Shown: positions 1 through 11,034 of the stretch, in pieces
Position numbering within the stretch: position 1 is the first letter of the stretch
Layout of the letters: each line of letters opens with the position of its first letter
NCBI GenBank assembly: GCA_029961685.1
Contig: JARWKL010000012.1
Coordinates: 15,361,227-15,425,226 of the forward strand
Length of the DNA: 64,000 nt
Direction: 5' to 3'
Source: Aristolochia californica
Taxonomy: Eukaryota > Streptophyta > Magnoliopsida > Piperales > Aristolochiaceae
Program-made: the position numbers and the translations under genes
Notes under the pieces: model-generated
Told to the model about the DNA's origin: nothing
Seen by the model: only the letters and a program-made list of their open reading frames with translations
Database searches by the model: none

Positions 1-435
1 CGAGCTACCTCAAGAATATGAGGGTTCTTCCATTCATCTGTTGAGGAGTGTAGGCACATGATGTTTGATGGATAATGCCATTTTCATGACAAAAGGAGTC
101 AAGGTCTTTGGAGGTGTATTCTTTGGCATTATTAGACCAGAGTATTTTTATTTTCTGACGAAACTAAGTACCATAGCATGAAAAGATTTAAATATCAATG
201 GTATTTCATAATGCTCTTTAAACAAAAATAACCAAGTGGTACGAGTGAACTTATCAATAAATGTGATAAAATATTTGACTTGAGAAATATTTGAGACGCT
301 CAAGGGTCCCTTGACTTCTAATGTTTACTCATTTGATAGACTTCACAATGAAACTCCGACCTTGCTTTCAGAGTAGGAAAAATATGATGAAGAGATTATA
401 CGGACAGATGTTCCAACCGATTGTGCCATTGTTTT
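1..435 (-). pseudogene. copia integrase core fragment
   Basis: The minus-strand translation contains F-I-D-K-F-T-R-T-T-W-L-F, the copia integrase stretch normally seen as FIDDFSRKTW, followed by a W-S-N-N-A-K-E-Y segment (usually RSDNGGEF) and a C-H-E-N-G-I-x-H-Q-T-S-C-x-Y-T-P-Q-Q segment. The catalytic D of the second motif is replaced by N and frame breaks follow, so it is inactive. It joins across the inserted element to the protease/GAG-pre-integrase part at 1900. Confidence 0.85.
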
Positions 436-1899
436 TGTTGGAAGATAGGCCCAAGCCCAGACGTCCAAGGAAGGCCCACAAGATGGGCTCAAACACATAA
501 CAAGTTGGACCCACCATGATTACCACGAGCTGGCATCTATATGACATAAGTCAGAAGATCAAGAAGGACTCACAAAGATATTTTTATCTTATGGTCCTAG
601 AAGAGTTCTAGTTTGAGTTATGTTTGTCTTTTATCTATATTGAGTTATTTAATTATGCTAGGACTTACCTTTAAGTGTTAGACTTTGGGTGTAATTGGGA
701 CAAAGGTAGTTTTATTGTAATTGGACTCTACTACCTTCCTCTATTATAAATAGAGGTTCATATACTCTGATTATAATAAGTTAACGAAGTCAATGAAGTA
801 TTTCTCTTTTCCATAAATTCAACATGGTATCAAAGCAGGTTCTATGAATTAACTTGGTCAACCCATAGAGATAATGAGATCCTTTTCTCCAAACCCTAAG
901 TCTAGGTTCATAGTTATTTTTTTTGTCCCTACACCAGTTATTTTCTTTGTGTTTTTCACCTCTATAATGAGATTTTAATATTTCAAATTATATATTGACT
1001 GAAATATATTTGTGTGATATTTCCAAGTAAAAATAATTTTTCCCAATCAGAGTTATCTATAGAGAGATATCAATATTTGAATGAGCGAAGGTCAGATTGC
1101 AAAAGAGGTTCAAGCAGCAACAGAAAGCTTCAGCTTCCGAGGTATTTTATGCTCTCAAGAACTAGACTTTATATGGAGAAATATCCGTAAGTCTATTCTT
1201 TTACATATTCAACCAATTTTTTATTTAGGCTATCTACGAAGATAAATCGATATTTCAAGTAGCAAAGGTCATATTGCAAAAGAGGTTCGAGTAGCAGCAA
1301 AAAGCTTCAACTTTCGAGGTATTTTACACTATCAATAAAGAGAATTTCTATGGAAAATTATATATCAAAACAAATATATGTAAGTCTATTTTCTTACCTA
1401 ATCAACCAATTCTCGGTATAATTTTGCAATAAGGAGATACCCTAGCTTGAGGGGGAGTGTTGGAAGATAGGCCCAAGCCCACATGACCAAGGAAGGCCCA
1501 TATATCTAAGAGTATTATAAGATGGGCCACACGACCAAGGAAGGCCCACAAGATGGGCCCAAGCACATAATAAGTAGGACCCACCTTGATTACCACAAGT
1601 TGGCATCCTTATCACATAAGTTGGAACATCAAGAAGGACTCACAAATGCATCTTTATCTTATGGTCACGTCCTAGAAGACTTCTAGTCTGAGTTATGTTT
1701 ATCTTTTATCTATATTGAATTATTTAATTATGCTAGGACTTATCTTTCAGTGTTAGAGTTTGGGTGTAATTGGGACAAATGTAGTTTTATTATAATTGGA
1801 CTCTACTACCTTCCTCTATTATAAATAGAGGTTCATGTACTTTGGTTATAATAAGGTAATGAAGTCAATGAAGTGTTTCTCTTTTCCATAAATTCAACA
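436..1899 (+). mobile_element. Non-autonomous LTR retroelement, copy 1
   Basis: Two direct terminal repeats start TGTTGGAAGATAGG and end AAATTCAACA: 5' LTR 436-824 and 3' LTR 1458-1899. The 5' copy lacks about 55 bp present in the 3' copy. Directly after the 5' LTR is TGGTATCAAAGCAGGTTC, an initiator-Met tRNA type primer-binding site. Directly before the 3' LTR is a purine tract (CTTGAGGGGGAG, ending at 1457). The internal 633 bp has no coding capacity but carries two imperfect copies of a roughly 110-bp module (near 1069 and 1246). Flanks are GTTTT (431-435) and GCTTT (1900-1904), a one-mismatch 5-bp TSD. It is inserted in copia 1. Confidence 0.85.
825..842 (+). other. Primer-binding site of non-autonomous LTR element, copy 1
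   Basis: TGGTATCAAAGCAGGTTC lies immediately after the LTR end (AACA at 821-824). The first bases match the 3' end complement of plant initiator methionine tRNA, the usual copia primer. Confidence 0.75.
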
Positions 1900-2360
1900 G
1901 CTTTGTCTCAGTTTTGTTGGTGGAAACGGTATTTATTTTTGGCACATCCAGATAGTAAAGCCCCTCTTGTTCACGGCCTCCACCAATCACCTGTTTTGTC
2001 ATAAGATCCTGAAATACACATGAAGTAGGTGAGAAGGTGATAGAACGATTAAAATATTTGGTGAGTTGACTAACAGATAGGAGATTTAAAGGGAAGGTAG
2101 GAACAAAAAGTATATCAATGAGAGGAAGTGATGGTGCAATAGAAGTGGATCCTTTCCCTTGAACATTGGTTTGAGAACCGTCAGCTATGGTACCAAATTT
2201 GGGTAAAAGACACGAAGAAACTGAGTGTAGTAAATTTTTATTACATGTAAGATGCTCAGAGGCTCTTGAGTCAATTATCTAGGATGAAGAGGAGGCAGAC
2301 TACATACCTAAAGCGGCGGTGGCAGTGGTAGTTGAGGAAGTACTTGGAGAAGAACCCATC
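1900..2360 (-). pseudogene. copia protease / GAG-pre-integrase fragment
   Basis: The minus-strand frame reads D-S-R-A-S-E-H-L-T-C-N, the retropepsin active site (normally DSGAS/T) with G changed to R. It continues through I-A-D-G-S, L-L-S-V-S-Q-L-T and G-L-Y-Y-L, the GAG-pre-integrase linker. It belongs to copia 1, whose integrase resumes left of position 436. One in-frame stop precedes the active site. Confidence 0.8.
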
Positions 2361-2439
2361 ATTGTTTTCATTTTCTGGAACAACTCATACTTTTCATCAG
2401 TAAATATTTACTTTTCTTTGGATGTGGTGGGCTGATCCT

Positions 2440-3345
2440 CTTTTGCATCACTTACTAAGGCTTGGTTAGCCTTATTCCAGTCTGGTTTGCCATTGGTTTT
2501 ATAACATGTTTCTCTAGAGGGGCCATATTTTCCACAGTAAAAGTATTCCTTGTAATAATAGCATGTGTTTATAGTGTGGTCATATCTCCCACAATGAGTG
2601 TATTCCTTCCCATCTTTTCTGTCAAAACCATTCCTTCCACCTCTTCCTCATCCTCCTCTATAATTTCTGCCCCGGCCTCGACTGCGATCTGATGATGTTC
2701 CCCTATGTCCAGAGTACATAGCGGATGATACTTCAGTATTAGAGGAAGAAGCGTTTGGAATACGGAGAAGTGTGGCACATACATCATCAAAGGTGGGAAT
2801 AGCAGAAGAGCTAAGAAATTGACTCTTAGCAATCTCGAGATATGGTTTAATATTTGCAAGGAAAATAACCGTTACTAATGCTTCTTTCTACTTGTCTTGT
2901 ATCGATACATCTTTGGTAGTAGGCATAGCTAATTTCCACACTTGAAGAAAGCCTCTAAAGTGGGCTAAGTACTCATGGATATTCTCTCCTTGTTTAGTGT
3001 TCAACATCTGAATTATTCGGACTAGAATATAGCTTAGCGCATGTCTCCCAAATTTGCTTAGCAGTAACAAGATGAATAACATTGTTAGAGACATGTTCTT
3101 CCATGCTATGTATTAGCCAACTAATCACCAAAGTATAATTTTTTAGCCACTTGTTATAAAAAAATATCCTCTTCATCAACTGGTGATCCACGGTTAGTGA
3201 GGTGACCAAGTAGGTCCTTTGTTATAAGAAACCTTCTAACTGATGTGGACCAGCTCATGAAATTTGATAACCCTCTCAAGGGTATAGTAGTAATTCTGAG
3301 TATATCACTTTTGTTACTCATATTATCTTCAGCCATACTCAGCAT
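2440..3345 (-). pseudogene. copia gag polyprotein, broken
   Basis: Overlapping minus-strand segments read as a copia Gag. The N-terminal part has N-F-M-S-W-S-T-S-V-R-R-F-L and K-D-L-L-G-H-L-T. Next comes K-W-L-K-N-Y-T-L-V-I-S-W-L, then S-M-E-E-H-V-S and A-K-Q-I-W-E-T-C, and a zinc-knuckle-like C-G-K-Y-G-P-S-R-E-T-C-Y at about 2500-2530. The segments are in different frames, so several indels separate them. The family would package element RNA into virus-like particles; this copy cannot. Confidence 0.8.
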
Positions 3346-3844
3346 ATCAATTTAAAAAATTCTCCAAAAGAATTATAAAGAAACCAAGTAACATTCTATA
3401 ATCAACTCGGTTAATGGAGAGACTTAGCATAAACACTAAGTAATCATATTTATGAAATTCAACAAATAAATAATCACTCATAATAGGCTCAATATCAATA
3501 TTCTTTATCAAGGAATCTTGTTTCCACAGAATTATAACTTCTTATGTATCAATCTCATCATAAACTGGTTTCGGTCAAAATATCTTCAAATCAATAAAAT
3601 TGTCTTTCTCATCCGAGATATATATATCTTCATAAACTTATAAAATGAAGACAATCATAAAAACCATCTGTAAATCATCTTCTAAACCCCAAAACCAGTT
3701 GCAAGAAATAATAGTAATAAAGAAAACTTATCTCAAGAGCTACTATCTTCCTTCACAAAGAGCCTTCTTTGAGTGGCTTTGATCATGTCTTCTTAGAGCA
3801 TTCCTTTTTTACGTGGGATCCTAAATTTGTTGCTCCGGTTACCA

Positions 3845-3988
3845 TGTTGAATTTAGGATCCCTTCACTAATATCTCGAGAAAGGGGAGAGAGAAAGAAAA
3901 AAGGGGAAAGGATAAGAGAACTCTCAGGTAGAGAGAAGAGAAGGAAGAAGAAAGAACGAAGACGTCAAGGCAAGAGAGAAGAGCTTTA

Positions 3989-4042
<54 letters not shown>

Positions 4043-4361
4043 AGAGCTTGATTGAATGCTTCAACCAAGACCCCCTATTTATACTAGTCCATTACATATT
4101 TAGGGAAAATCCTTAATCAATTAGGATTCCCTAATATCCTTAATAACATCATTCATGGTTAACCAAATTACAACAATCAACGGAAGATAAATCAATCAAG
4201 GAAGATTGCCAAATCATTCCAACTCATGTTGGTAAGGATATCAGCTTGAGGTATCTTTGTGGGTCCCACTTGATCTTCAAATCTTTGAACTCATTCTAGC
4301 TCATGTCCTCATGATGGGTTCCACCAGTTCGTGCAACCATGGTGGGTCCCACATTGTAACA
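3845..4361 (-). repeat. 5' LTR of copia 1
   Basis: On the minus strand it begins TGTTACAATGTGGGACCCAC at 4361 and ends AAATTCAACA at 3845, followed by the primer-binding site TGGTAACCGGAGC. It contains a (GA)n microsatellite at about 3991-4036 and a TATA-like TATTTATAC near 4076. The second LTR lies outside the window. Confidence 0.75.
3991..4036. repeat. (GA)n microsatellite inside the LTR
   Basis: An uninterrupted run of about 22 GA dinucleotides lies in a purine-rich stretch of the copia 1 LTR. Confidence 0.95.
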
Positions 4362-4429
4362 CTTGAATGACAGTTGTCGTGGTTGTCGTGACAGCCCTCT
4401 GCTTCTGCATCTGCTTCTCAGTAGCCTCC

Positions 4430-4870
4430 TCATCCATGATGGCCAAAAGTGGGTCGTTGCATAATGCGGGTCCTGTGAGTGATGCTAGTGATGTCGTCAT
4501 GGCACGCTGGCTCCAATCTGTCGACCTTTCTTCCCTTTCTTCTTCCCACTTTTTTCATCCATTGTCCTGCATCAGACTCATGTGCCCCAACATCAATCTC
4601 AGGAGCAGGTGTTGGATTCTTCATGCTCTTCAGCATGTCAACGAAAGACATTTCTGAAACATTTGTATCACTGAGAGATGAAGTCCTACAAATCACATGT
4701 CTTTTTTGGCTGAGATAAGGGCTTCCACCTGACTGCCTGGGTTCCCTCCAGAGTCTTTTCTTCCCTTATCAGGAGCTCCTCCAAGATGTGTTGGGCTCTT
4801 TGTTTTCACCAGGGAGCCAGAAGCCAGCTCTACTAATGCATCTTGAGTAGATAAGGACCGCGAACCAAAA
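4430..4870 (-). pseudogene. Captured fragment resembling the C-terminus of a plant GYF-domain protein (EXA1 type)
   Basis: The minus strand first reads S-L-S-T-Q-D-A-L-V-E-L-A-S-G-S-L-V-K-T, then after a frameshift near 4690 reads C-R-T-S-S-L-S-D-T-N-V-S-E-M-S-F-V-D-M-L-K-S and G-R-R-K-G-R-K-V. The pattern (serine-rich RTSS, SFxDMLK, a short acidic spacer, then GKKKGKK) recalls the extreme C-terminus of plant GYF-domain proteins, as I remember them. The final conserved residues of that family are not recognisable. It lies beside a copia LTR without its own promoter, so a captured or processed gene fragment is likely. The match is from memory and is not certain. Confidence 0.45.
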
Positions 4871-5124
4871 GCTTGTGCAAACTTCGTGGATAAACCTCTT
4901 CACAATTGAATTCACCACAGTTTAGTAACATCATTACAGATCAAGAGAATCACAGATAGATGGGTGTCAAATATTTTCACGATTCAAAGATTGAAAAGTT
5001 GAAAGGTTCGATGATACTAGTAATTGCAAGAAGTAAGGAAAAATAATATGGGTAGGCAAACTCTTAATGATTAGCCAAGACAATAAGATAGAAATTCTAA
5101 AAAGCCATACTAGGAATCCTAAAA

Positions 5125-5542
5125 ATCAATGCCCTGATACCATGTTGATTTTCAGCACCCCATGGATTTATTAGCTCATGGAGAAAAAGAGAGAGACACC
5201 CATTGGGAGAAAACAGGAGGAAGAAAAAAGGTTATGGACTTATGTCGTAACCCTCACCCTAAAGCTCAATTTATAGATTGATAAAATTATAATATTATAA
5301 TTATGCCCCTAGAACTTAAACTAATTACATCAAAGCCATCTCTATGAGAGGATTCTTTCGTTACCATCTTGTCATCACTATGTGGGTTTGTGGGCATTTT
5401 CCTTGGTCTGTGGGCGTTTGCCCATCTTCTACCTCTCTTGGGTGTGTGGGCATTCCTTGGTCTTGTGAGCTTCAGCCCATCTTCCACATACTTGGACTTG
5501 TGGGCCATCCTTGGTCATGTGGGCTGGGCCCATCTTGCAACA
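5125..5542 (-). repeat. LTR plus primer-binding site of an otherwise lost retroelement
   Basis: On the minus strand an LTR starts TGTTGCAAGATGGGCC at 5542 and ends GAAAATCAACA at 5143, directly followed by the primer-binding site TGGTATCAGGGC. Its start resembles the LTRs at 436 and 11035, and it repeats a short module about accompanying 'accaaggaa' and 'gcccaca' several times, so it is a distant relative. The internal region and second LTR are not identifiable. 4871-5124 shows nothing else. Confidence 0.6.
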
Positions 5543-5679
5543 AAAAAGTTCAGTATAGAGGTGTGAATGCCAAGAAAATAATGGGTATGCGACAAAAGAA
5601 AGAGAAGAGATAGAATACGAACCTAAACTACTAGAGATTATAGATCAGAAAGAAATCACAGGGTTGGCTAAGTCAACTC

Positions 5680-6370
5680 ATAGAACTTTGATACCATGTT
5701 GAATTTTTGGAAACACCTCGTCCACAAGATGTTTGTAGGTGTATTTATAACTTACCCAATCCAAACTAGTAGTCATTTTCCTTTTTGCAATCACTAAAAA
5801 GTGATTGTTCGTTCAATCAATCATAATGGCTACTTGTCTATCAAATAGTGACTTATTGATCAATGGACTTATTGATCACAAAATGATCATTGATTGGCCA
5901 AAAAAGTCAAGTTGATCGATCAATGGTTGATCGATCAATCAAGATTCCTTTTGGCTGTGCAATACAAGTATGATCGATTTGTGTATTTTCTTTTTATCGA
6001 TCATGCTTGAAGTCCCTTACTAGCAATTTTTTGTTTGATCGATCAATCAGGTGGGATGATCTATAATTCCAAATAAAATTTGCTTTCCTGGGCAGAATTG
6101 ATCCATGTTATGGATGATCGATCAAGCTTTGCATTTTTTGCCTACACGGTTCTGAATGATTGATCATTACCAGTGGTTATTGGATCAATCGAATGATAGT
6201 TCAACAATGGAGACTTTTAAAGAATGGGAATATTTTTCTCTAAGTGCATTAGCATATTCTAAATGATGTTCCTAAACTTGTCTAAATGCAAATTATGAGC
6301 TAGAGTTTTTTCATGATTTCAAGTGATATTTTACTTTTTGGAAAAAGCTAAAGCACGTGTTATGATTTAA
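5680..6370 (-). repeat. Copia LTR remnant with dense GATCGATC motifs
   Basis: At 5685-5697 the minus strand shows a primer-binding-like TGGTATCAAAG after an LTR end (AAAAATTCAACA). To the right is AT-rich DNA with a TATTTATAAC box near 5743 and many GATCGATCAATC-type motifs between about 5900 and 6200. A comparable box and flank occur in the LTR at 8344-9256 (near 8980) and in the plus-strand LTR at 13955-15619. I read this as the other LTR of copia 2, brought close to its protease by an internal deletion. Confidence 0.5.
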
Positions 6371-6374
6371 AAAC

Positions 6375-8343
6375 CTTTGTATATGATGATTTTAAGCATG
6401 GTCCTCTCACTAGGTTCTTTTTCACTATTTTGTTCAAGGAATCTATTCCTATATGTCCTAGCCTCTTATGTCATAACCAAGATTCATCAATTTTTTCACC
6501 CAAACAGATGACAGTACTTGATGGTAAATTGACTAAGTTAACTACATAGAGATTCCTTTTTCTATGTCCCTCTAGAACTAGTTCATCATTTTCATTCTTT
6601 ACTAAGCATTTATCCTTTTCAAAGGAAACTTTGTTTCCTTCATGAAAACATTGACTAATGCTAAGTAAGTCTTTCATCAATCCTTCTAGATAATACACAA
6701 AGGATGTGAAAGAGGTTGAGGTACCGATTTTACCAATTCCTTTTTATGGCACCTTTGCTATTGTCTCCAAAAGTTACATGACCTCCATCTTTGGGATTGA
6801 GTTCAATGTAATTCTTCTTATAATCAGTAATGAGCCTCGATCAACCGCTATTCAAAATCCAAACATTTTTTGGTTCCTTGGCTCGGAGACAAACCTATAT
6901 CACGAAAGTTTTAACCCTTAGAGATCCATTTTAGGTTGGGTCCCTTTGGGATGACATTTGAGGTGCTAGGTGATTTGGGCTTCGAAACCTGTTTGCCCAA
7001 CTTCTTTTGGGTTACCTCAACATTTTTTGGTTGATTTGGGTACCCAAATTTGTTTGATGCCTTTTTCATTCTTAACTTTGCAAATGTAGGCATAGTGACC
7101 CATCTCATTGTAATAGTGGCGTCTAATGTGAGGAATGGGAGGGAACTTCTTATTTTGCTTTCTTTTGTTCTTACCAACTTTCCTCTTGGGTGTGGATTTA
7201 AGAGATAGAACTTTGACTTTTTGTTCTATTTGTAAAATCTTCTTTTCAAATGCAAGTCTATCACATGATTGCTTGTTAATCAATCTACTTTGCATTGAGT
7301 CATTTTCTATATAGCTTTAATTTGCCTCCTTTAAGACAACAAGCTCTTCCTTGATCCATGCAATCTTGTGTAATTGAGCATTGTATTTTTCTTTATATTT
7401 ATTTATATAATGAATTAACTTTTCTAAAAGTAATTCAAGCTCAGTTTCATAGTCTGAGTCACTTACGTCTTTGGAAGTGGTAGACTCATCATCATTGTCT
7501 TCAATTGCAGTGATTCCAGCATCGCTTTCTTCTTCTTCTGAGTGGCTAGATTCTTCATCCATAGCATCCCAAGCAAAGATCAAGACCTTCTTCTTGTTCT
7601 TGGGATCTTTGCTTGTGGATGGGTTTTTTCTTCAAACTTTTGACATTTGTTCCTTCTATGTCCTTCTTCCGAGCTTATAGTTCTAAAGTAAGCATTCTCA
7701 GGAATGGTTGTCTTCCTCATGTCCCTTGACTTTGAAAGTGCCTGGAGAAGCTTGTCATTTTGTCTATACAAGGAAATTTCTTATCCTAGAATGTTCAATT
7801 CATTAATTATATGAATGAACCTAGAGTTCATCACAGCTACCAACTCACCCAATTTCATTTTGAATTCATCATATTGGACTATCAATAAGCTAATTCTAGA
7901 GTATTTAATTCTAGTGGTTCTTTGATGTGTGACCTCTAGTTTTTCCCAAATTTCCTTGGCAGTCTTACATATGGAGACCTTATTGAACTCATTTGGTCGT
8001 AAGGCACATAACAATAGGTTTGAAGCATGAGGGTTTGTCTTGAGTTGCTCTTTATCTTCCCTAGTCAGCTCATTGAATTCATTTTCAATTGAAATGCCTT
8101 TTTGAAACTTTTGAGGTTCAAAATGGCCATTCTTGGTTACATGTCATATGTCACAATCCATGGATTGAAGGAAAAACTTCATTCTTGCCTTCCAATATCC
8201 ATAGTTTTTTTGTTCAACAAAGGTGGACAATTGGCAGATTGTCCTTCGAGAAGGAGTAATTTGTCTTGAGATGCCATTTAATCTTTTTCAAAATAAAGTG
8301 GATTTTGATTTCAATTAAGTGTTTGATTTGCTCTGAAACCAAT
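6375..8343 (-). pseudogene. Copia retrotransposon 2: gag, protease and pre-integrase remnants
   Basis: The primer-binding site at 8330-8343 (minus TGGTTTCAGAGC) starts the internal region. Gag follows at about 8300-7000. It includes K-E-I-W-E-K-L-E-V-T-H at about 7920, an acidic D-E-E-S-S-H-S-E-E-E-E segment at about 7560, a lysine-rich helix, and the zinc-knuckle remnant Y-Y-N-E-M-G-H-Y-A-Y-I-C at about 7110. Protease-linker motifs N-P-K-D-G-G-H-V-T-F-G-D and L-L-S-I-S-Q appear at 6830-6650. The pre-integrase H-K-R-L-G-H-I-G-I-D-S-L lies at 6475-6420. Everything from integrase on is missing. Multiple frameshifts are present. Confidence 0.8.
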
Positions 8344-9256
8344 TGTTGGCCTAGGTAGCTTATCAAGAGGGAGGTGAAGAAAATATCAAATTAAAATTAA
8401 GTCGTGTGTGTAATAAAAAATATGCATAAAAGCAATTTCAATGTAAATCAAAACATGCACACACCATAGGAAACAAAAGATTTTTTGTATCGATGTTCCC
8501 CTATTGGTATTCATCGCCTAAGAACCCTTGCTTGAGAAATTTCACTACTTAAAGCAATAATAGTTGTAATTACACATAGATTCCAGCTCTCTTTAACCCA
8601 CGAGTAGCTCAAAACACGTTTTTAACAATACCAATCTCCCCAAGACATTGCTACTAGATTTTAGCTCTAGTTGACCCTTTCTAGATCCTATAGGTTCAAT
8701 ATGAACTTTTGAAAAATTTAAGCAAAAAGAATGGAAAATTGTACATCCTTACTTGGAGAGATCCAAGCTTCCTCTTCTTTAATAGTAGAATATGGAATGA
8801 TTGAAGGAGCTTGACTAATATGAATGGAAGGATAGGGTGGAAAAAGTTATGGAATTTCAAAGCGTAAAGCTCACACTTCCACTCTAAACAATTTTTTGAG
8901 AGATTTGCAAGATTGAGAGTAAATGTTTGAAATATTTGCCAATAAATTCTTATTAATTTCTCAATACATGGTTTAGTATGGTATTTATAACTTCGCCAAC
9001 TCAAACTAGTCCTTTTTTTGCCTGTTTGCAAAAGTCAACACTTTGATTGATAGTGTAAAGTGATTGAGAAAAAAAAGTGTGGGAAATTTGGAGAGTATTT
9101 TCCCTTTATCTTTTAAGGAAGAAGAAGAAAGGGCAAAGCACATCCCTCTCTCTACATTCTACTGATAGAGGAAGGGACCAAGACCTCCACCCTCCCCCCT
9201 TTGCCATGTCAAACTATGAAAGGGGGGAAGAGCGGGGTAGTTGGTCTCAAGATCCT
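8344..9256 (-). repeat. 5' LTR of copia 2, truncated at its far end
   Basis: The LTR end on the minus strand is CCTAGGCCAACA at 8344, next to the primer-binding site. The body holds a TATTTATAAC box near 8985 and the phrase gaataccaataggggaac, which recurs in the LTR at 13955-15619. The outer end cannot be fixed because another LTR begins at 9257. Confidence 0.6.
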
Positions 9257-10118
9257 TGTTCAATATAATTTTGATGATAACAGGCACTTAAGACTAATTG
9301 TGTACCCTGAAAAAATTTTGCGCAAATATTTTAAGTTATGAAAAAGCTTCAACAACTTCTTTTGTTTAAACAGATTTTATAATAGAAAAGGCATTGGAGA
9401 AAAATATGTTTCTAACAATCAGATACATTTTGGCAAGATGAAGACTCTAAAGAAAGTTTGTTTGTTCAAACTTTGTTTTTCCAACAAATTTTAGCAATAA
9501 GAGGCCTCTGTAGAAAGTATCTTTGATCAAACTTTGTTGTTGGAAAAAATTCCAACAACAAAAAAGTTACTAGAGAAAGTTGCTTGAATAAGTTTTTTTT
9601 AAACAACTTCAAGTAAAAATTTAGAAATTGTTCAAACAAGAAAATCTGACTACGACAAAATCCCCGAGCAAAAAAGAAGTTGTTGAACAAGAAAAGTGTT
9701 TGAATTGAAATTGTAACAAAAGTCCCCATTGGAACAAGAGTTGTTCGAATAGAAAAAATATGTTTTAATGATGCGGCCCAGAAAGTTACAAAAGAGGATT
9801 TTTAGGCTTCGATTCAATATTTATAGGTCTCTAAAATTTGTAAGTGACTTATCTAAGTAATCAACAACTCAAGTTGAAAATATTTAAATATGATTATAAT
9901 TTTTATTGAGATTTTACTCAAATTTATAAAAAGACAATTTGTCCTTTTCTCATAAATTTTGTGAACATTAAGATTTCTTTCATTTAAGTTGTTTTCAGGT
10001 CAAACAACAACTCTCTTGATTCCCAAAGTGCCCACAACCACTCCCAAGCTCTCTTGTACTATAAGATCAAATCTTGGAGTTCGAATTTGAGTTCCAAAGA
10101 CCCAAACCTCAAGGAGTT

Positions 10119-10407
10119 GTTGGAAGATATGAAGTAATTAGGGTGGCACTGATGTAATTAGTTTATGTTTCTTGTCTCTTCTTCACTCTTCTAAGGTGAA
10201 GGGCATAATTGTAATATTTTACTTTTATTCGTTTATAAATAGAGCTTTAGAGGAAGGGTTTGGACACAAGTCTATAACCTCATTATTCCTTCTGTTTTGT
10301 GGGAAGATATGATACAATTATGCCCTTCACTGTAGAAGAGTGAAGAAGAAACAAAAAACATAAATTAATTACATGAGTGTTACCCTAATTACATCATATC
10401 TTTCAAC
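10119..10407. repeat. Foldback element with about 100-bp inverted arms
   Basis: The left arm (10119-10222) begins GTTGGAAGATATGAAGTAAT. The right arm (10304-10407), read on the minus strand, begins GTTGAAAGATATGATGTAAT. The arms match over about 100 bp with scattered substitutions. The roughly 80-bp loop contains TTTATAAATAGAG, a TATA box. The arm start resembles the LTR start of the non-coding element nearby, so an inverted pair of LTR pieces is possible. A MITE is the alternative. No clear TSD was seen. Confidence 0.7.
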
Positions 10408-11034
10408 TAAGTGTATTGTGGTGTTTACTTTAAAATATACATTTACTTAGTTCATTTCTTGCTGAAATCATTGTATGAATACTTTAAAATCATCTTATTC
10501 ATTCTAGCGAAGGTGTTTGATATGATATTTGCATAAGCATAGGCTATTTAAGCCAAATTTAAAAATCCAAGAGCATATAAGCTTGTACTTTAAAATTTAT
10601 TGATTGTACTTAGTCTAGCGTTGTTGAACTATAATATTTTATTTTCATATCAATTATAAAGTTCAAATAATCATTCGTTTGTTTCTAATTTTATATCAAA
10701 TTAGTATTGAATTGTTTTCATATTGCCCTCCCTAATTTGGAAAACAAATCATGATTTTACTCACGAGCACTTAATTCAAAATTAAGTGAGTTGCTCCCAC
10801 ATAAGTTGAGTAAATAAGACTGGGTGTAATCACTATTTTTGTATTTTAAAATAAACATATTTAAGAGGCATTGTATGAAAGCTTATTTGTAAGTAAGACC
10901 AAACCTTCATCCCACTTCCTTGAGAAAACTTTCATGGATGTGGATTGAGTTGTTGAAATCCCTTTTTGAGTCTACGCTTGCTATCAAATTTTTTTGTAGG
11001 TCAAAGTTTGTTTAGCCTAGTTTTTTATTGTAAA

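Larger units (their letters stand above)
1..4361 (-). mobile_element. Ty1-copia retrotransposon 1, decayed, 5' portion
   Basis: Read on the minus strand the order is LTR (3845-4361), primer-binding site (ending at 3844), gag (about 3345-2440), protease and GAG-pre-integrase (about 2350-1900), then integrase core (435-1). This is the copia order (integrase before reverse transcriptase). The element runs off the left edge, so RT, RNase H and the 3' LTR are not visible. It is split at 435/1900 by a non-coding LTR element. Stop codons and frameshifts occur throughout, so it is a dead copy. Clade not assigned. Confidence 0.85.

Noticed and set aside
2462..2692. Plus-strand hydrophobic and serine-rich frame
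   Set aside because: It is the complement of copia gag on the minus strand; the membrane-like look comes from the complement of the zinc-knuckle region.
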